Assembly: GCA_021029095.1 (NCBI GenBank)
Contig: JAJOHG010000003.1
Location: forward strand, 1,488,001-1,552,000
Length of the DNA stretch: 64,000 nt
Origin: Phellopilus nigrolimitatus
Taxonomy: Eukaryota; Basidiomycota; Agaricomycetes; Hymenochaetales; Hymenochaetaceae
Direction of reading: 5' to 3'
Shown: piece by piece, positions 1-11,909 of the stretch
Layout: each line of letters begins with the position of its first letter
How positions within the stretch are numbered: the stretch's first letter is position 1
The notes under the pieces: generated by a model
Seen by the model: only the letters and a program-made list of their open reading frames with translations
The model's database searches: none
Told to the model about the DNA's origin: nothing
Made by a program: the position numbers and the translations under genes

Positions 1-1682
1 CTGCCGACCGTCCGGGAAGTATACAATAGGTTGACGCCGCCTGTTCCAGCCATCGACCCGAACGTATCTAGAGATATGACTTCCCGTCGTCTTTCTGTGC
101 TGAGAAGGCCTCCGGTCTTGGCATGCGCTTGGAATTCGGAAAATCGACCAGGCCGTGGCAAGCGCAGATAGAAACCGCTATCTACTTGCCGTCCAGGAGG
201 GAAGAGCGACAGGATTATCGCCATCAGCAGCTTGAAGCCCTGACTTTTCGCAAAACATTCTAGAGCAAGCTTGGGAGTAGTGGGGAGATCTCGGACACAA
301 CAGAGTCCAAGGTCGCGCGCCGAGGAGGGATGGGTTCGGCAGAACAAACATTGGAATCGAACCTCACTGGCGCTGCCATCTTATAGGTGCGACCAGCTAC
401 GAATGATGGCGACTGGCTACGAGCTTACCGTCTTGTTATTGAGAAATTTGGGGTCTGAGGAACGTCCAGGATACACATAAACCACTTGCTGTACGGCGCT
501 ACACAGAAATGTTCCACGCATCATGGCTGCCGAGTGCACATGCGAAATAGCGACAGTTCACTAACTCATCAAGTCCGACGTAGTGCTCGAATACCTTACG
601 GTTGCCCCCCAGTCCGGTACATAATACCCGTGGAATCGGTTATGCTGCTCTTCCCAATTGTCGGAAAGACGTACGATACAAGGGAGGCGCGGAGCATCCT
701 GACCTTTCCCCAAAGTGCCAATGGACTTGAGGGCTGATCGCCACTTGACGCTACAAGGTTCTTCCACCTCTTCTATTTTTGTTGTTGGGATGTCCAGCCC
801 GAGAGCATAATTAGAAAGACCTCTGTTCTTTCCGAAGGAATGTGAAATGTCACAACAGTTGGCCCGAGGCACAAAATAAGTGCAAGTACCCTTCCAGGAA
901 GGAAGAGCGCTGGTTCTACTTTTAATCGTCCACGAAGTCCGAGGCCAGACTACTCGCAGGATCCCTCAACCAAGTCCTTAGATGATGGCGAGAACACGAG
1001 CGATGGAATAACAGAGAAGAAACACCCAGAAGGGTAAGAGGTACATTGGCCTTTGAGCGGGCGTTTTTTAAAAGGCGGTCTTGACGTGAGACCGATTCGA
1101 CCGAAGTAAAGGGGCTCAACGGGTCGATTTGAATGGGCTGTTACTTTTATAGCCGCTTGAATCCACCGAGAATCTCTGCGAGAACCAAGAAGAATGGTTT
1201 TGAGAGGCTTAAAAAGTGTAATTATTGTCCCGGATTGTGGCGGTAGCGAGCTTACGTAGAGAAACAGAGTTCCTGCGCGAACAGACATAGAATAAAAGAA
1301 GGCGAGAGCAAGGTTGGCAGTTAAAACTCGACAAGTGTGAGACAAAGAACATCAGTGGAAGCACGTACATCGGTACAAAGACGGACGATGCAACTTAACG
1401 TTCTGACAGCCTTCTCGAAAAACTCTTCTGGCCCATTCTCGCATACGCAAATCATGATCTGCAAGCAGGATGATGAGCAGATGGGATTGATGGACAAAGA
1501 AGAGAGTCAAATGGAAGAGGTGGCAAACTATCGTGATCATCGTGATCAACTTGCCTCGTACGACAGACTATACAATCTGGAAACTGAAAGGCATTCGAAA
1601 GGTACATGTACATCTTACAATCTTATGAGGACTCCGTATCCAAAGGAAGTTACGCACCCCTAAACGTTGCACCAAACAGCGC
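1..1682. other. No confident gene (window edge)
   Basis: Several short reading frames are open on both strands, up to 131 codons, but none has a recognisable domain or a convincing intron-exon pattern. Bases 1-171 are open in the first plus frame, and also on the opposite strand. They could be the last codons of a gene starting outside the window, but nothing supports that beyond openness. I see no RNA gene or repeat here. Confidence 0.4.
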
Positions 1683-3307
1683 CTAGCCAAGCCTCGCCTT
1701 CTTCCGCGTATTCCCCGCAACACTATCACCAGCGGTTGCGGAGCTTACGCCCACGGGCAGCCGCGCCATGTTTGCCCCGCCATATGGCACACCTGGTGCG
1801 TACGAGCCTGCACTCGTCCCCGCAGCCGGAGCTGGCGCGCCAGGACCGAGCCCGCTCGCGAAGCTCGCAACGCCGCTGGCAGGGTGCGCGGAACTCGCGG
1901 GAGCGGGAGCACGTGCGGCAGGGAGCATTGCCGCAGATGCCTCGTCGTGCGTGATGCGTCGGGTTGGAGGCCGCTGCGCCTCAGAAAGGGCGAGGAACGC
2001 GCTAGATGCCAAATCAGCTAGGACCAATGGCCCCGGACAGTACAAGATGGACATACTTGCGCGTTGGCTCGGGGTCTTCTTGAAACCACTTGTGCTCCAT
2101 CGCTTCGCGGGCGGTTAGTCGCCTGTCCGGATCGTATGCAAACAAGCGGCGCAGGAGATCATAGCCATCTTTTGACCGTATGCGGGTCTGACACCAATCA
2201 GAGAGTCTGTCTTTAAACCTGTAGCGAAAATGTCAGCTTAAACTTGTACAGAAAGAGTAGTATTCACTTGTCCAATCTCTTCATATTCTGAAATTCAGGC
2301 ATGTTCTTCAACCCAGGCCATTCGGATACTGTTAGTCATCAGCATTGGATAAATTCCAAGACTACAACACTAACCATCCGGGGTCCCTCGGACTTCAAAA
2401 ATCTTAAGCAGCTGGTCGCGTTGGAACGGGACATTTTTCTTTGAGTCCATTTTCGCTTCCTCGCCTTTAAAAATCGGGCGCAAGCTAGCAAGTTCGGCCA
2501 GAACACAGCCAACCGCCCAAATATCGATTGCCTTGGTGTAGTGACGAGCACCGAGGAGCAATTCAGGAGCGCGGTACCAGATCGTTACAACGACCTTGTC
2601 GCCTGAGATAAGAGGCTGAAGCGGCTCATAGATGAGTCGCGCGAGACCCAAATCACCGACTTTGACGATACCCGAAGATGTGATGAGGATATTCGCAGGC
2701 TTGAGGTCGCGGTGCAGAATATGACATGAATGAAGATATAGGACACCATTGAGGAGCTGGTAAATCAGAGATTTGAGAACGGAAAGGGGGATCTGCGTGC
2801 GAAGATTCTGGGAATGATGGTGAATGACTTGCTGGAGCAATGTAAGTCTATAAAATCCGTTTATGCATATAACAATGCTCACGAGGAAGTCGTGTTCGGC
2901 GTACTCGAAAACCATGTAAATCGACTTTTCTTCTAGAATCACCTCTTTCAACGCAGCGATATTCTCATGGCTGATCTCACGATTCAACTATATTCATGGT
3001 TCGTCAAAATCGGACTGCACTTGTTTGATGAAATACAGACCGCGATCTCGCGTATAGCGCTCTGACTGATACCGGTATATGTAACTGCCTCGCCTTCTTT
3101 GTCCGGTTTGAACTTCTTGACGGCATATATACGGTCGTTGTCCTCCTCTTCCTTTGACCGCACCTTGTACACGCGGCCGTACGTACCAGAGGAGATAAAT
3201 CCAAGAAAAATGTATTTTGATTGAACAGATTTCCGTGCGCTATCCCGCTTGGCGCGGTATGCGCGCATAGGATCGCTCTGGAGTGTACCGGACCAGTCTT
3301 CCAGCAT
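1683..3307 (-). CDS. SSN3: Cyclin-dependent kinase 8 (Mediator kinase Ssn3/Srb10)
   Basis: Serine/threonine kinase of the Mediator CDK8 module, which with cyclin C phosphorylates RNA polymerase II CTD and transcription factors in the nucleus. Six exons join in frame (3307-3041, 2987-2883, 2831-2375, 2328-2268, 2218-2057, 2001-1683) to 456 aa. Visible motifs are the glycine loop [13 protein letters not shown], catalytic loop [10 protein letters not shown], activation segment starting DLG (animal CDK8 has DMG), and the CDK8-characteristic stretch [20 protein letters not shown]. The last exon carries the family's RRIT-D tail motif followed by a low-complexity Ala/Pro/Gly end. Introns are 46-55 bp with good GT-AG borders. 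The ATG at 3307 precedes a typical SKYIFLGFI kinase start. The gene diverges from the uL13m gene. No broken residue was seen. Confidence 0.93.
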
Positions 3308-3475
3308 GAGAGCTACCTAGGACATTATAAATGTCGACAGCGTGAACTTCGAAGTCGGGAAAGAGTGTCGAAGTCAGTAGCAACGACTTGAGATACCGAA
3401 CACGTGATCGTGACTAACTTGTCACGTACGGATTTGCGTCGTTTTGACTGTCGACGAGGACCTCCGACTTAGAAA
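3308..3475. promoter_or_regulatory. Shared divergent promoter, CDK8 / uL13m
   Basis: Only 168 bp separate the two start codons, so both genes must be driven from here. It contains two CACGTGA/GTCACG-type E-box-like stretches (near 3402 and 3420). No clear TATA box is visible. Confidence 0.5.
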
Positions 3476-4227
3476 ATGTCGCAAGCCGTTGGCAATGTAA
3501 GCACCTTTGTTAAAGTGAATACCAGAAAATATACTTACAGTGAGAAATTGTCTAGACGGTCCTGGCCTATGCCAAAGCTTGGCACCATGTCGACGCTTCA
3601 GGCCGCACGTTAGGCAAGCTCGCTGAGCGAGTTGCGACGGTACTCATGGGCAAGCACAAGCCCATGTATGACCCCGGTGGTATGTTTATACCAGTGTCTT
3701 AGATCTTTCTCTTGACTAACTTATGATTTGTTCTCTTGCACCGTTCCAAATTTTCTTTCGGGCCATGGGTTTTGCGTTGCACCGTCCACTGAACGCCAGT
3801 CGATTGTGGGGACTACGTTGTTGTGACGAACGCGAAGAATGTCCATGTATCGGGAAAGAAGGCGGAGCAGAAGGTGTACTACAGTCACACAATGTACCCC
3901 GGCGGACTGAAGGAACGGCCGTTCAAGGACCTCATCCAGCGAAAACCCGACGACGTGCGTGGTCCTCTTTCTTTCGTCTCTTTATCACGCAAATTCTGAT
4001 CTCCGGTCCCTCGTTTATATGAATCTGTTCTGCTGGATGTGTTATTGATCTCATAGATTATACGTGAAGCTGTTTCGGGCATGCTCCCGAAGAACAAGCT
4101 GCGTGACCGCCGACTCGAACGTCTCCGAATATTCGCGGAGGATGATATGGGCGCATTCAAGCACAACATCTTGAAGCGCTGGGAAGATGGCACGCTGCCG
4201 AACGATACTGTGCCGAAGAGATCATAG
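3476..4227 (+). CDS. MRPL23: Mitochondrial large-subunit ribosomal protein uL13m
   Basis: Structural protein of the mitochondrial ribosome large subunit, homologous to bacterial L13. Four exons (3476-3496, 3556-3679, 3800-3954, 4057-4227) give 156 aa. The bacterial-type L13 signature is present throughout: [50 protein letters not shown] and [19 protein letters not shown]. These match mitochondrial/bacterial L13 rather than cytosolic Rpl16. The first coding exon encodes only seven residues (MSQAVGN). There is no long cleavable presequence, as in other fungal uL13m. It diverges from the CDK8 gene, and its 3' end faces the 3' end of the next gene about 130 bp away. Confidence 0.92.
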
Positions 4228-4353
4228 GCACGGTCAGGAGGGGTTTGACTGTCGGTTGTCGGATCCGATGTTAACAGTTTCGTGTTTTGCATCCATCTGT
4301 TTTTATTTCACTTCTTTGCATTGCTATTTATTGTCACGCTCGCTTCTCATTCA

Positions 4354-5905
4354 TCAAGCAGGCCAACCAATACCTGTATCTGTATCCGATCGCTCTTCCG
4401 AACTGTTCTCCGAGGACGGCAGACCAACTTCTGAAGACATATCCTCGCCATCCTCGGATCCATCCGCAGAGCTCTTCTTCCCGTCATTCCCCCCAGCCGA
4501 CTCTGCTTTGTCTCTACCCTGCTCTTGAATTGACATAATTTGCCTCCTGTGCCGCTGTCCTCCGTCGTTTAACGACGCCTTCTTTCGTACTCGTCTTCCG
4601 CCTCGTACTTTGCCTTCATCTGCTTCATGAATCAACATCTGTCGCTCCCATTCCTCGGATGGCTTAGCGCTCATCATCTGCACAACATGTTCCTGAAGGA
4701 GCATCCCTGCAAAGTAATGTTTGAGATCATCCTAAGGATGAGGCGAAAGGAAACACTCTAACCTATTGCCATAAGTGCAGACCCGTCGAAAGCTTTGTAC
4801 ATGTCCCGCCTCAGCATCTTCTCTTTATCTCCCTTCGAGCGCCCCTTTTTCTTTTTATCGTATTTCTGGCTTCTCTTTTCCTTGCCACTATCCGCAACTC
4901 CATCGCTATTCCTATTCTCGTCATCCTCCTCCATATCATTCCCATTGGATTTGCTGCTACCGTCAAAGTCAAGCTGGGAATCTTGATCATCGTCAACAGG
5001 TTCCTCGTTTTGCCTCCGAGCGCGTTTCTCAAGCTTTCTAAGCTTGCGCTCTTTCCTCTGCCTCCGTGCTTCCCGCGCGGCATCGAACAGACAGCCGTTT
5101 GCAGAATAGTACTCGCTAGCGAAGTGGTGTATGCATTTTAAGAGATCCTGGAGTCAGATACTGGCGTAAGACGTTGTATTTAGACAAAAAAAAAACTGAT
5201 TACAAAAGCTCTCACAGAAGAGGGTGCAGAAAGATTTATTTGATAATAGTCAGCCTCATGGCTATGTATAGGTTGGGACGAGGGTCCAGCGAGTGCGTTC
5301 GATTGAATCGACCGTGGAATGGCAGTAAAATTTGGATGAGAGTGAAGGGCGTCGAGAAACGAAAAGTCGTGATAAAATTTCTTCCTTTTCTTGGCTCTCA
5401 CGTCCTTCAGTCCATCCTCGACGTCATCCGCGGAGCTGTCTGCAATTCGGCAATCGTCCGATTTTACAGAACTGAGTTCACGCTGAGAGCTTGCGTTGGC
5501 GGTAATATCCAGATCGAAAGTCTCCTCTTCTTCCCCTGCCGGTATGTTTTTTCCTTTTCCTTTTCCTTCCTTGTCATCGTCCACACCTCCCTTCCTACCG
5601 CGCCTCCTCTGCTTTACCGCCCCAAATCCACCCGCATCCCGCGCAATCCAGTTCCCGTGTGCGTCCCGTGCGTTGTACTTCGAAAGACGTGTCGTGCCAT
5701 TCACACGGAAACCATTTCCATCGACGTCAAGCTGCGACGGCCCGGGTCCGGGCTGCACACGCGAGCCATCGGGATGCAATCGGAGACTGGCAAGATCGTG
5801 AACAGTGCTGCGTCGACGGATGCTCATTGCAGTTACTTTGAACGAAGATAGGCTCTGAATTGAGGTTCGGCTATTGGCGGAAATCGCAAATTTAGCATCT
5901 TCCAT
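4354..5905 (-). CDS. Charged, probably nuclear protein of unknown function
   Basis: Three exons (5905-5216, 5147-4763, 4706-4354) join in frame to 475 aa. I do not recognise the family. The middle exon opens with a hydrophobic-aromatic block (LLKCIHHFASEYYSANG), then a strongly basic helix (RRQRKERKLRKLEKRARR), an acidic stretch, and a second basic patch (KKKKGRSKGDK). Across the second intron is a conserved-looking block, MYKAFDGSALMAIGMLLQEHV. The C-terminus is acidic and Ser/Glu rich. Lysine-rich clusters resemble nuclear localisation signals, which is inference. An alternative start is the ATG at 5827 (MSIRRRSTVHDL), 26 codons downstream. Ordered intron phases and intact frames make this a real gene. 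It could be a ribosome-biogenesis or Pol I factor, but nothing proves it. Confidence 0.72.
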
Positions 5906-7678
5906 TTGATTTCCTCATAAAGGAAGCCGGTTCCCTCTTCTGGTAAGATGTGGCAAAACTTCCTTTTTGGGTGTGTCCAGTGGCTTTCAGCGCGACCACT
6001 CGTGTCCTTCGCGAAGAAATTCTCAGGCAGTATATACATCCGCCAAACTGCGAGCTAACCAAAATTGACTTTTAATCTCTTGCCACTCTTACTTTGAATC
6101 AGGCTTTGTATTCTGGCTGTAGCGCTCTCACTAGCATCCGGGCACGGTCGGCGGTCGAGAAGAGATCAAGATCCACTTTAGGCGAGCGACACAACTCTCG
6201 CAGATTATGCGGAGTAAGGTGCATGAGGCTCTCAGCGTTCGAGCTATACTACACAACTCTTATCAAGCTTGTAAGCATTTCAAGGAGCGCTAACTCAATA
6301 CTATTCAGTCAACCCGCAAAATTACACAGTTTACAGCATAACTCGCTTCTCTTATGGCTTTTTAAGTCTATTTGGTGCGCCTACATCTCGGAATCTTGCA
6401 ACGTGGTACATCAAGGATTACTATGCGAGTCCGACTCTACAATGGGTATGGGGAACAAAGTCCGATCCACGATCATGCTTGGCGTATTTACGGACCGGGA
6501 GCTGAGGTTTAGAGAGAGAGAGAGAGAAACTTCGCCAGTTACAACAGCCCTGGGCTCGGCAGGGAACCGTGTATGAATGGAAGAGAGGAAGAGTTCCTGC
6601 TCTCACCTGATCATGAATTTAATACCAAATATCTGTCGGATTGTGCGGAGAATGCAGGGACTGCTGGTGTAGACTGCAGTCAAAGCGTTCCGAGTTTTGG
6701 CGGTGGAGGCCGGCTTCTGAAAGTCCGCGGCCTGAAATCTCGGGATTATCAGGATCGTCTTCTCAACAGAAGCGCTCGGGGAGTCGGGTGAGAGCTGAGT
6801 TCATTGGCTTGCGCATTTCACTTCTCTATTGGTGGACTGCGAACTTCCTGTGTGCTTGATACATTTCAGGGATATCGCGGATTTCTGGATATGAAAATTT
6901 TCATTCCTTCACTAATTAGCACTGCCGACATCGTGGTGGAAGCCTGTGTTTTTAAGTGCCGGCTACGCTCCTTACAGTTGACTTCAGCAAGATCAACCCT
7001 ATTCTCTGGAAAGATCCATAAATCCACATACACTCGGTGAGTGCCGCATTCCTTTGAAGTTTAACAAGTCTCTTCTCGAAGCTCCGCAACTTACACGTTG
7101 CACGACATACGACTATACATAAGTGTTGGGCCGGACTTCGGATCAGCCCTGCTCTTCTGGAGCAGATCAAAACCGAATCGGCATATCTATCAAACAATAT
7201 TTCTATGACTCAGAAGGACATAGAGATAGAGACCCAACGACGAGACGAGTGAACATGGATTCAAAAATAGGCAGTTGCGAATAAGAATGATTGTAAACTG
7301 TGGAGCTCAATTGGACTTCAGGTGCATACACACATGTATATGTCTTGATCTGCGTTCCGGAACCTAAGTACTTGAACGCCAACAAGACGAGTGACACCGT
7401 GATTGGCCTAATTTTTCAAATTTGGAAAGAATGTTCGATAATAGAGAACGCGTAAAGTAAAAATAAAAGAGCTTCCGTAACACTTTATGAAATCGAACGA
7501 AAGAAGTGAGAATAGCAGTATCGTAGAGCCCTTGATGCATTGCCATAGATATGGAGGGCAGGGTCCACATCAGCACAGGAATGGCTATGTATTATACATC
7601 GCAAGGCAATATGAGTTATCCCAAATGGGCCTATCCTTCGAGTCCCGTATCATGCTCTAGTCTGTTTTACTAGTGCAT
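5906..7678. other. Gene-poor interval with an AG microsatellite
   Basis: No coding region can be supported. Short open frames occur on both strands without domains or plausible splicing. A perfect (AG)n tract lies at about 6511-6527. Composition is close to 46% GC, lower than the neighbouring exons. I see no tRNA or transposon signature. Confidence 0.4.
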
Positions 7679-8876
7679 CTACATCAATGCCCAGCTACCA
7701 GAAGCCATGCGCCGCCATGTCCGCGAACTGGGGAATAGGATCGTCTGGAGTCGGGGTGCGCCGCCTTGCCATGTCTTCGCAACATGTGCTTCGTCGTTTT
7801 GGCTAAGGATAGAGCGGATGTTTTTGTGACAAGGGAGCTCGAGTCGCGTCAAATTGGTGAAGGATGAGAGGATTTCAGTAAGTGTAGTGAATGCCTCCTG
7901 TCGAGAAAATAAAACAGGTAATTTAAATCACACGAAGACTCTATTTAAAAAATTCCACAAACAGCTTCATTGTGGTAGTCCGTGGAGATATTATGCAGAC
8001 GTATGGACTGCAGTTTCGGGAGGTATGTCGCAATTGCGCGAATGAGGACGCTCGACCAACCTGGCGTCGCGCAGCTGAAGCTTTGAGTAGTCACCGACGA
8101 CATCGCGAGGAAAGGCACGATGCACCCGACTTCGAGCTCGACATTCGGCGCGTGCCATGCCAACGTGATGCGACTCACAGGCCTTCGGGGTACGATTGCG
8201 GGTGCGAGCCGCCGTGAGCCCATGTACGCCTGGAGTGCGGGCAGTGCACTAGGCGCAAGCGCGAAGCTCTGGCCCGGTGACTCGCCTCCGATGCATAGGT
8301 TAATGATGGTTGGATGGCGGTTGAGGAAGTCTGCCATCGGTAACCAGTCCGGCGAGAGATCGACGATGGAGGAAAATGCTGTGAGCCGGGGGAAAGTGCA
8401 TTTGTCGAGGGAGGATGCATATGGACCTTCTATTGCAAGGTGAAGAGCGGTAAGGTGCGTGAGAGATCTTAGCGCGCTGTTGAGAAGCGGCCCAAAGTCA
8501 ACAACATGGTTCCGTGGGCCACTAGCAAACAAATTGGAAGTGATCAATTTTTCAACGAGTGACAGCATTTCAAATTTCGTGAGACTTACTTGATCATGAT
8601 CACAAATTCACGCACAGATTGTGCTGCGGACGGCTTTTCTTGCAATGTCTGAAAACACCGGAGAGCTTGAGGGATCGTCGTAAGCTCCAAATGTCGATAT
8701 ATTAACTTCTCAGAAACTTCATTGAGCGATGTATTGGCGCGAGCAACAGAAGTGAGTGAATTCCGGGGAACATTTTCCAGGATATGATAAAAAATCTCAA
8801 CAGGGATTGTCTGAGATTCTGAGGACGACCTGCTGTGGCTCGAAGAAGCTTTAGGTGGGGATAGACCTGACGGCAT
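7679..8876 (-). CDS. F-box protein
   Basis: Predicted substrate receptor of an SCF-type ubiquitin ligase. Three exons (8876-8590, 8521-7963, 7897-7679) give 354 aa. Residues about 22-65 read as an F-box: IPVEIFYHILENVPRNSLTSVARANTSL. The rest resembles the degenerate leucine-rich ligand regions of the large agaric F-box families (LRSLTHLTALHL, YLPKLQSIRLHNIS). Introns of 68 and 65 bp have good GT-AG borders, and the frame is kept through the stop at 7679. No substrate can be inferred. A probable 5'-UTR intron and TATA box lie upstream (separate entry). Confidence 0.8.
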
Positions 8877-8898
8877 AACTATATATTTTTATCAGTGG

Positions 8899-8995
8899 CT
8901 AAAAAAAACAGAGGAAGGACAGAGGAAGGACAGAGGAAGGGAGGAGAAAACTCACGAAAGGTTGCGTGGCGTCCTGTCTCGCGCTTATATATACG
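8899..8995 (-). promoter_or_regulatory. 5'-UTR intron with pyrimidine tandem repeat, and TATA box
   Basis: On the minus strand, a TATATATAAG element (8995-8984) lies about 110 bp before the F-box start codon. Between them is a likely 57-bp untranslated intron, GTGAGT at 8955 to TTTTTTTTAG at 8899. Its body is a tandem CTTCCTCTGTC-type repeat, about three copies at 8910-8946. Confidence 0.5.
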
Positions 8996-11909
8996 AAAGA
9001 ACTCCAGGCACGAATACTACTAAGAGATATAGTGAGAATCACCTGGCTGATGAATGGTGATGTATTGGACGAACCAAATTTTGCCTATAGATTACCTTGA
9101 AATTATGTCTGGTGTCTAAATTCAATCTCGTGGCTAGTGTTCACAGCCTGCTTCAGGGTCCGATCCTTTAGCTTCGAGATATTGAAACTACTCCGCTCTA
9201 CGTGCGATGTCGAACTATTGGTGTATGTTCGTGTCGAAAGCGTTCGAAGATCGTAGCGAGGAAAGACACGATCTCACGGAATTCGGAGGTGAAAAAGGAG
9301 TATGAATCCATAGTTTTGTTGAAGGGGTTTATATGCGCCATGCGGCCGAAAGATAGAACTCGGATCACTCGATGATAATGTCATTTAAGTTCGAAGCTCA
9401 AAGACGAGAAGAAGCTGGGAATGTCGGCATCTTTCGGCACTTGCTGCTATTTAAACTCCGATGTGGTGGAGATCCTGCCCTTTTCGCTACCTTTGCATAT
9501 CATTACTCTACCACCACTATGTTTATCCAGTCTAACCTCGCAAAGAGAGTACTGCTATCCATACAGTGCTGGACTGAATACTTTTCTGGATGTGTGCTCT
9601 CAAGCTACTGTCGTAACTTAGGAGCCGCGTGCCTCTGCAGCTCTGCTTCGAGTCAAATCTTCCGAGGCTTCGTCCCTTTTCCTGAACTTTCAATTCCGCT
9701 TTGCATATGGTGTAACAGTACATCCGCGCAATATTTCTGGGCAGCTACGCATAAACTGCTCTTCCTCACAGGTCTTCTCGGGGGATTGCGCGTGGCATGC
9801 GCTTTCTTGTATGTTTGCCTCTATACTAAGTTCCGGAAGATTTTGAGCACTCGCCTTGGCAATTCGCAATATAAAAAGTAAGTCCATCGGGAAAGACGTA
9901 GAGACTGAAAATGTAACGTGTTAAGACCTTGATCACGGCTACTTCGACTCTTAATCCTCTGACGCTTTGCTTCAATGTTCCGCAGAGCCGTGTCACTATT
10001 ACTGCGGACGGGAGGTGCTTCGCAGCGCCAAATACGTCCGATCCAAGATATGAATTCAAAATATGTAAAAGCGGCTCCAGGAACGAATTAACCTCGGTAC
10101 CCAGAATCTGTCCTACTGCACAAAGTCCTGCCAGGTGCCCGGCTGAGTTTCGCAACCATCCTCCGAATGCGGACTCCCAGCTTACTTACTAGGATGTACA
10201 CCGGAGTCAAGACTCCACAGTTCTCAGATTCCGCTGTAATCAACCGCCGGTCATCGTCGGACTTCGACTGTATAATTGCCGCTTTCTTTAGACCAACACA
10301 AGCCGACACATTTCGTTATGCTCCGGCTTATCGACGACGACATTGAACCGCGCGTAAGGTTCGGCAAAAATTCATTCATGAGTTCCAGCCTTTGGAAATG
10401 GAGTTCATCAAAAGAGCTTCCCTCGATTTTGAATGTTCCACAACCTGCGGGCCGTATCACCTGTGAAGAATCCGTTTCTACGTATGCAGGTATCATTTGT
10501 GCCATATTGTGATGAATTTCACTCTAAAGAGATATGACACCATCAGATCCGAGATTCTGTCGGTGATTTTTGTTTCGTGCAAGGGGGGAAAAATGAAAAA
10601 AATGAAAAGGAAGAACTAAGCTTTGTCCTTATTCGCGGCCGATGCGCGTGCAACCGAAGTATATACTCGAAGTTGGAAGTCAACGTGAGAGCCAGTGAGA
10701 ACATTATGCGAACTTATGTAGCGTACGTATATCGCAAGAGCACGACGTACCTCCTCTACCTCCATGGGGTTGTTAGATTGCAAGGGGTTGATCCTCGAGG
10801 GACAGTTTCTAGTTCGTTTAGCTAAGTTCTCAGTGCGATTCTTCAAAATTTAGCGTCTAGTGATGTCTAATCTTTATATAGGTTTGGATACGCACATGAT
10901 TAATACCCAGGCATCGAAGTACTGAAATTCCCACTCCAGTATCTGTGCGCCACCGAACGTTATCGATTCTCCAGTACTTGTTCTTCCTGACGCGGTGCGC
11001 TTAGCTTCAAAATGATGTGTTTAATATTCAATTATTGATCTGGAAATTCCATCAATATACTGATTTCAATTTAAGATTTATGAATAACTTCCACATGTGC
11101 AGACCAAAAACGCGAACTTTGACGCGGAAGCATCCATGATATGACACGATTGGAGCTGTTTCCACTCCTGATTCACATTTGTTGAGTCGGATAAACGGCA
11201 CCCACCTCCGTGTGTCCACTAGTCAGGACGGATGCCTTCGAGTTCCACGCGCAATCAGGTGGACTTTGACGATACGTCTTACGACATAGAAGCAAATCGT
11301 GTGTATACCCATAACGTCAGTCTCCGCCTCCGAAGTCTAACCCGCGGCAAGTGGGTATAGAGTCCAGACGTTGGATTCTAGTTCAGCTGGGACCTGAATT
11401 CCGGAGCCTGTGTTTTGTGTTTCCGAGTCGGTTGGATTATTCATGTAAATGAGCCTCGATTTTTGTCATATGCAATTTGCCACAGATGTGCCCAGCATGC
11501 ACTCGCAGATAACTAATAGGAACTCAGAACCAATGCGAGCAGAGATCGTGGCGTACCTCTTAGAGGAGTCTCGGTAGTGGATGGACTCGGTAGAAAAAGT
11601 ATATATTTTCCTGTTGATTGTGAAATTGCTTGTGTCATTGAATGTCTTCGATTCTAAAATGAGATTGCAGATCTTCACTCACATGTTATGGATAATGTTT
11701 GAAAGGCTTCTTCGCTTAAGTATGGCACTAGCAGGAAATCAGTCAGACGAAATCATCGAGCGGTATTTTTTTTTTCGAAGGAAATATATGAACAGGACTG
11801 AGTAATTTATGGTACGTACGTGTTCGGTATTTGAATTTACACGCTCCGACAACGCGGCTGTGGCGCCATTTTTTCGACGTAACGCGACTTCGGAACAGAT
11901 ACTATTTCC
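8996..11909. other. Gene-poor interval, 2.9 kb
   Basis: No gene can be supported. The longest open stretch (9372-9881, plus) encodes a hydrophobic, cysteine-rich sequence with no recognisable family and no splice context. Frames near 9690-10505 on the minus strand are equally featureless. No repeats, tRNA or mobile-element ends were noticed. Confidence 0.4.

Noticed and set aside
9372..9881. 169-codon plus-strand frame as a membrane protein gene
   Set aside because: No family, no splice context and irregular codon use. Chance openness in an AT/GC-balanced gap is as likely.
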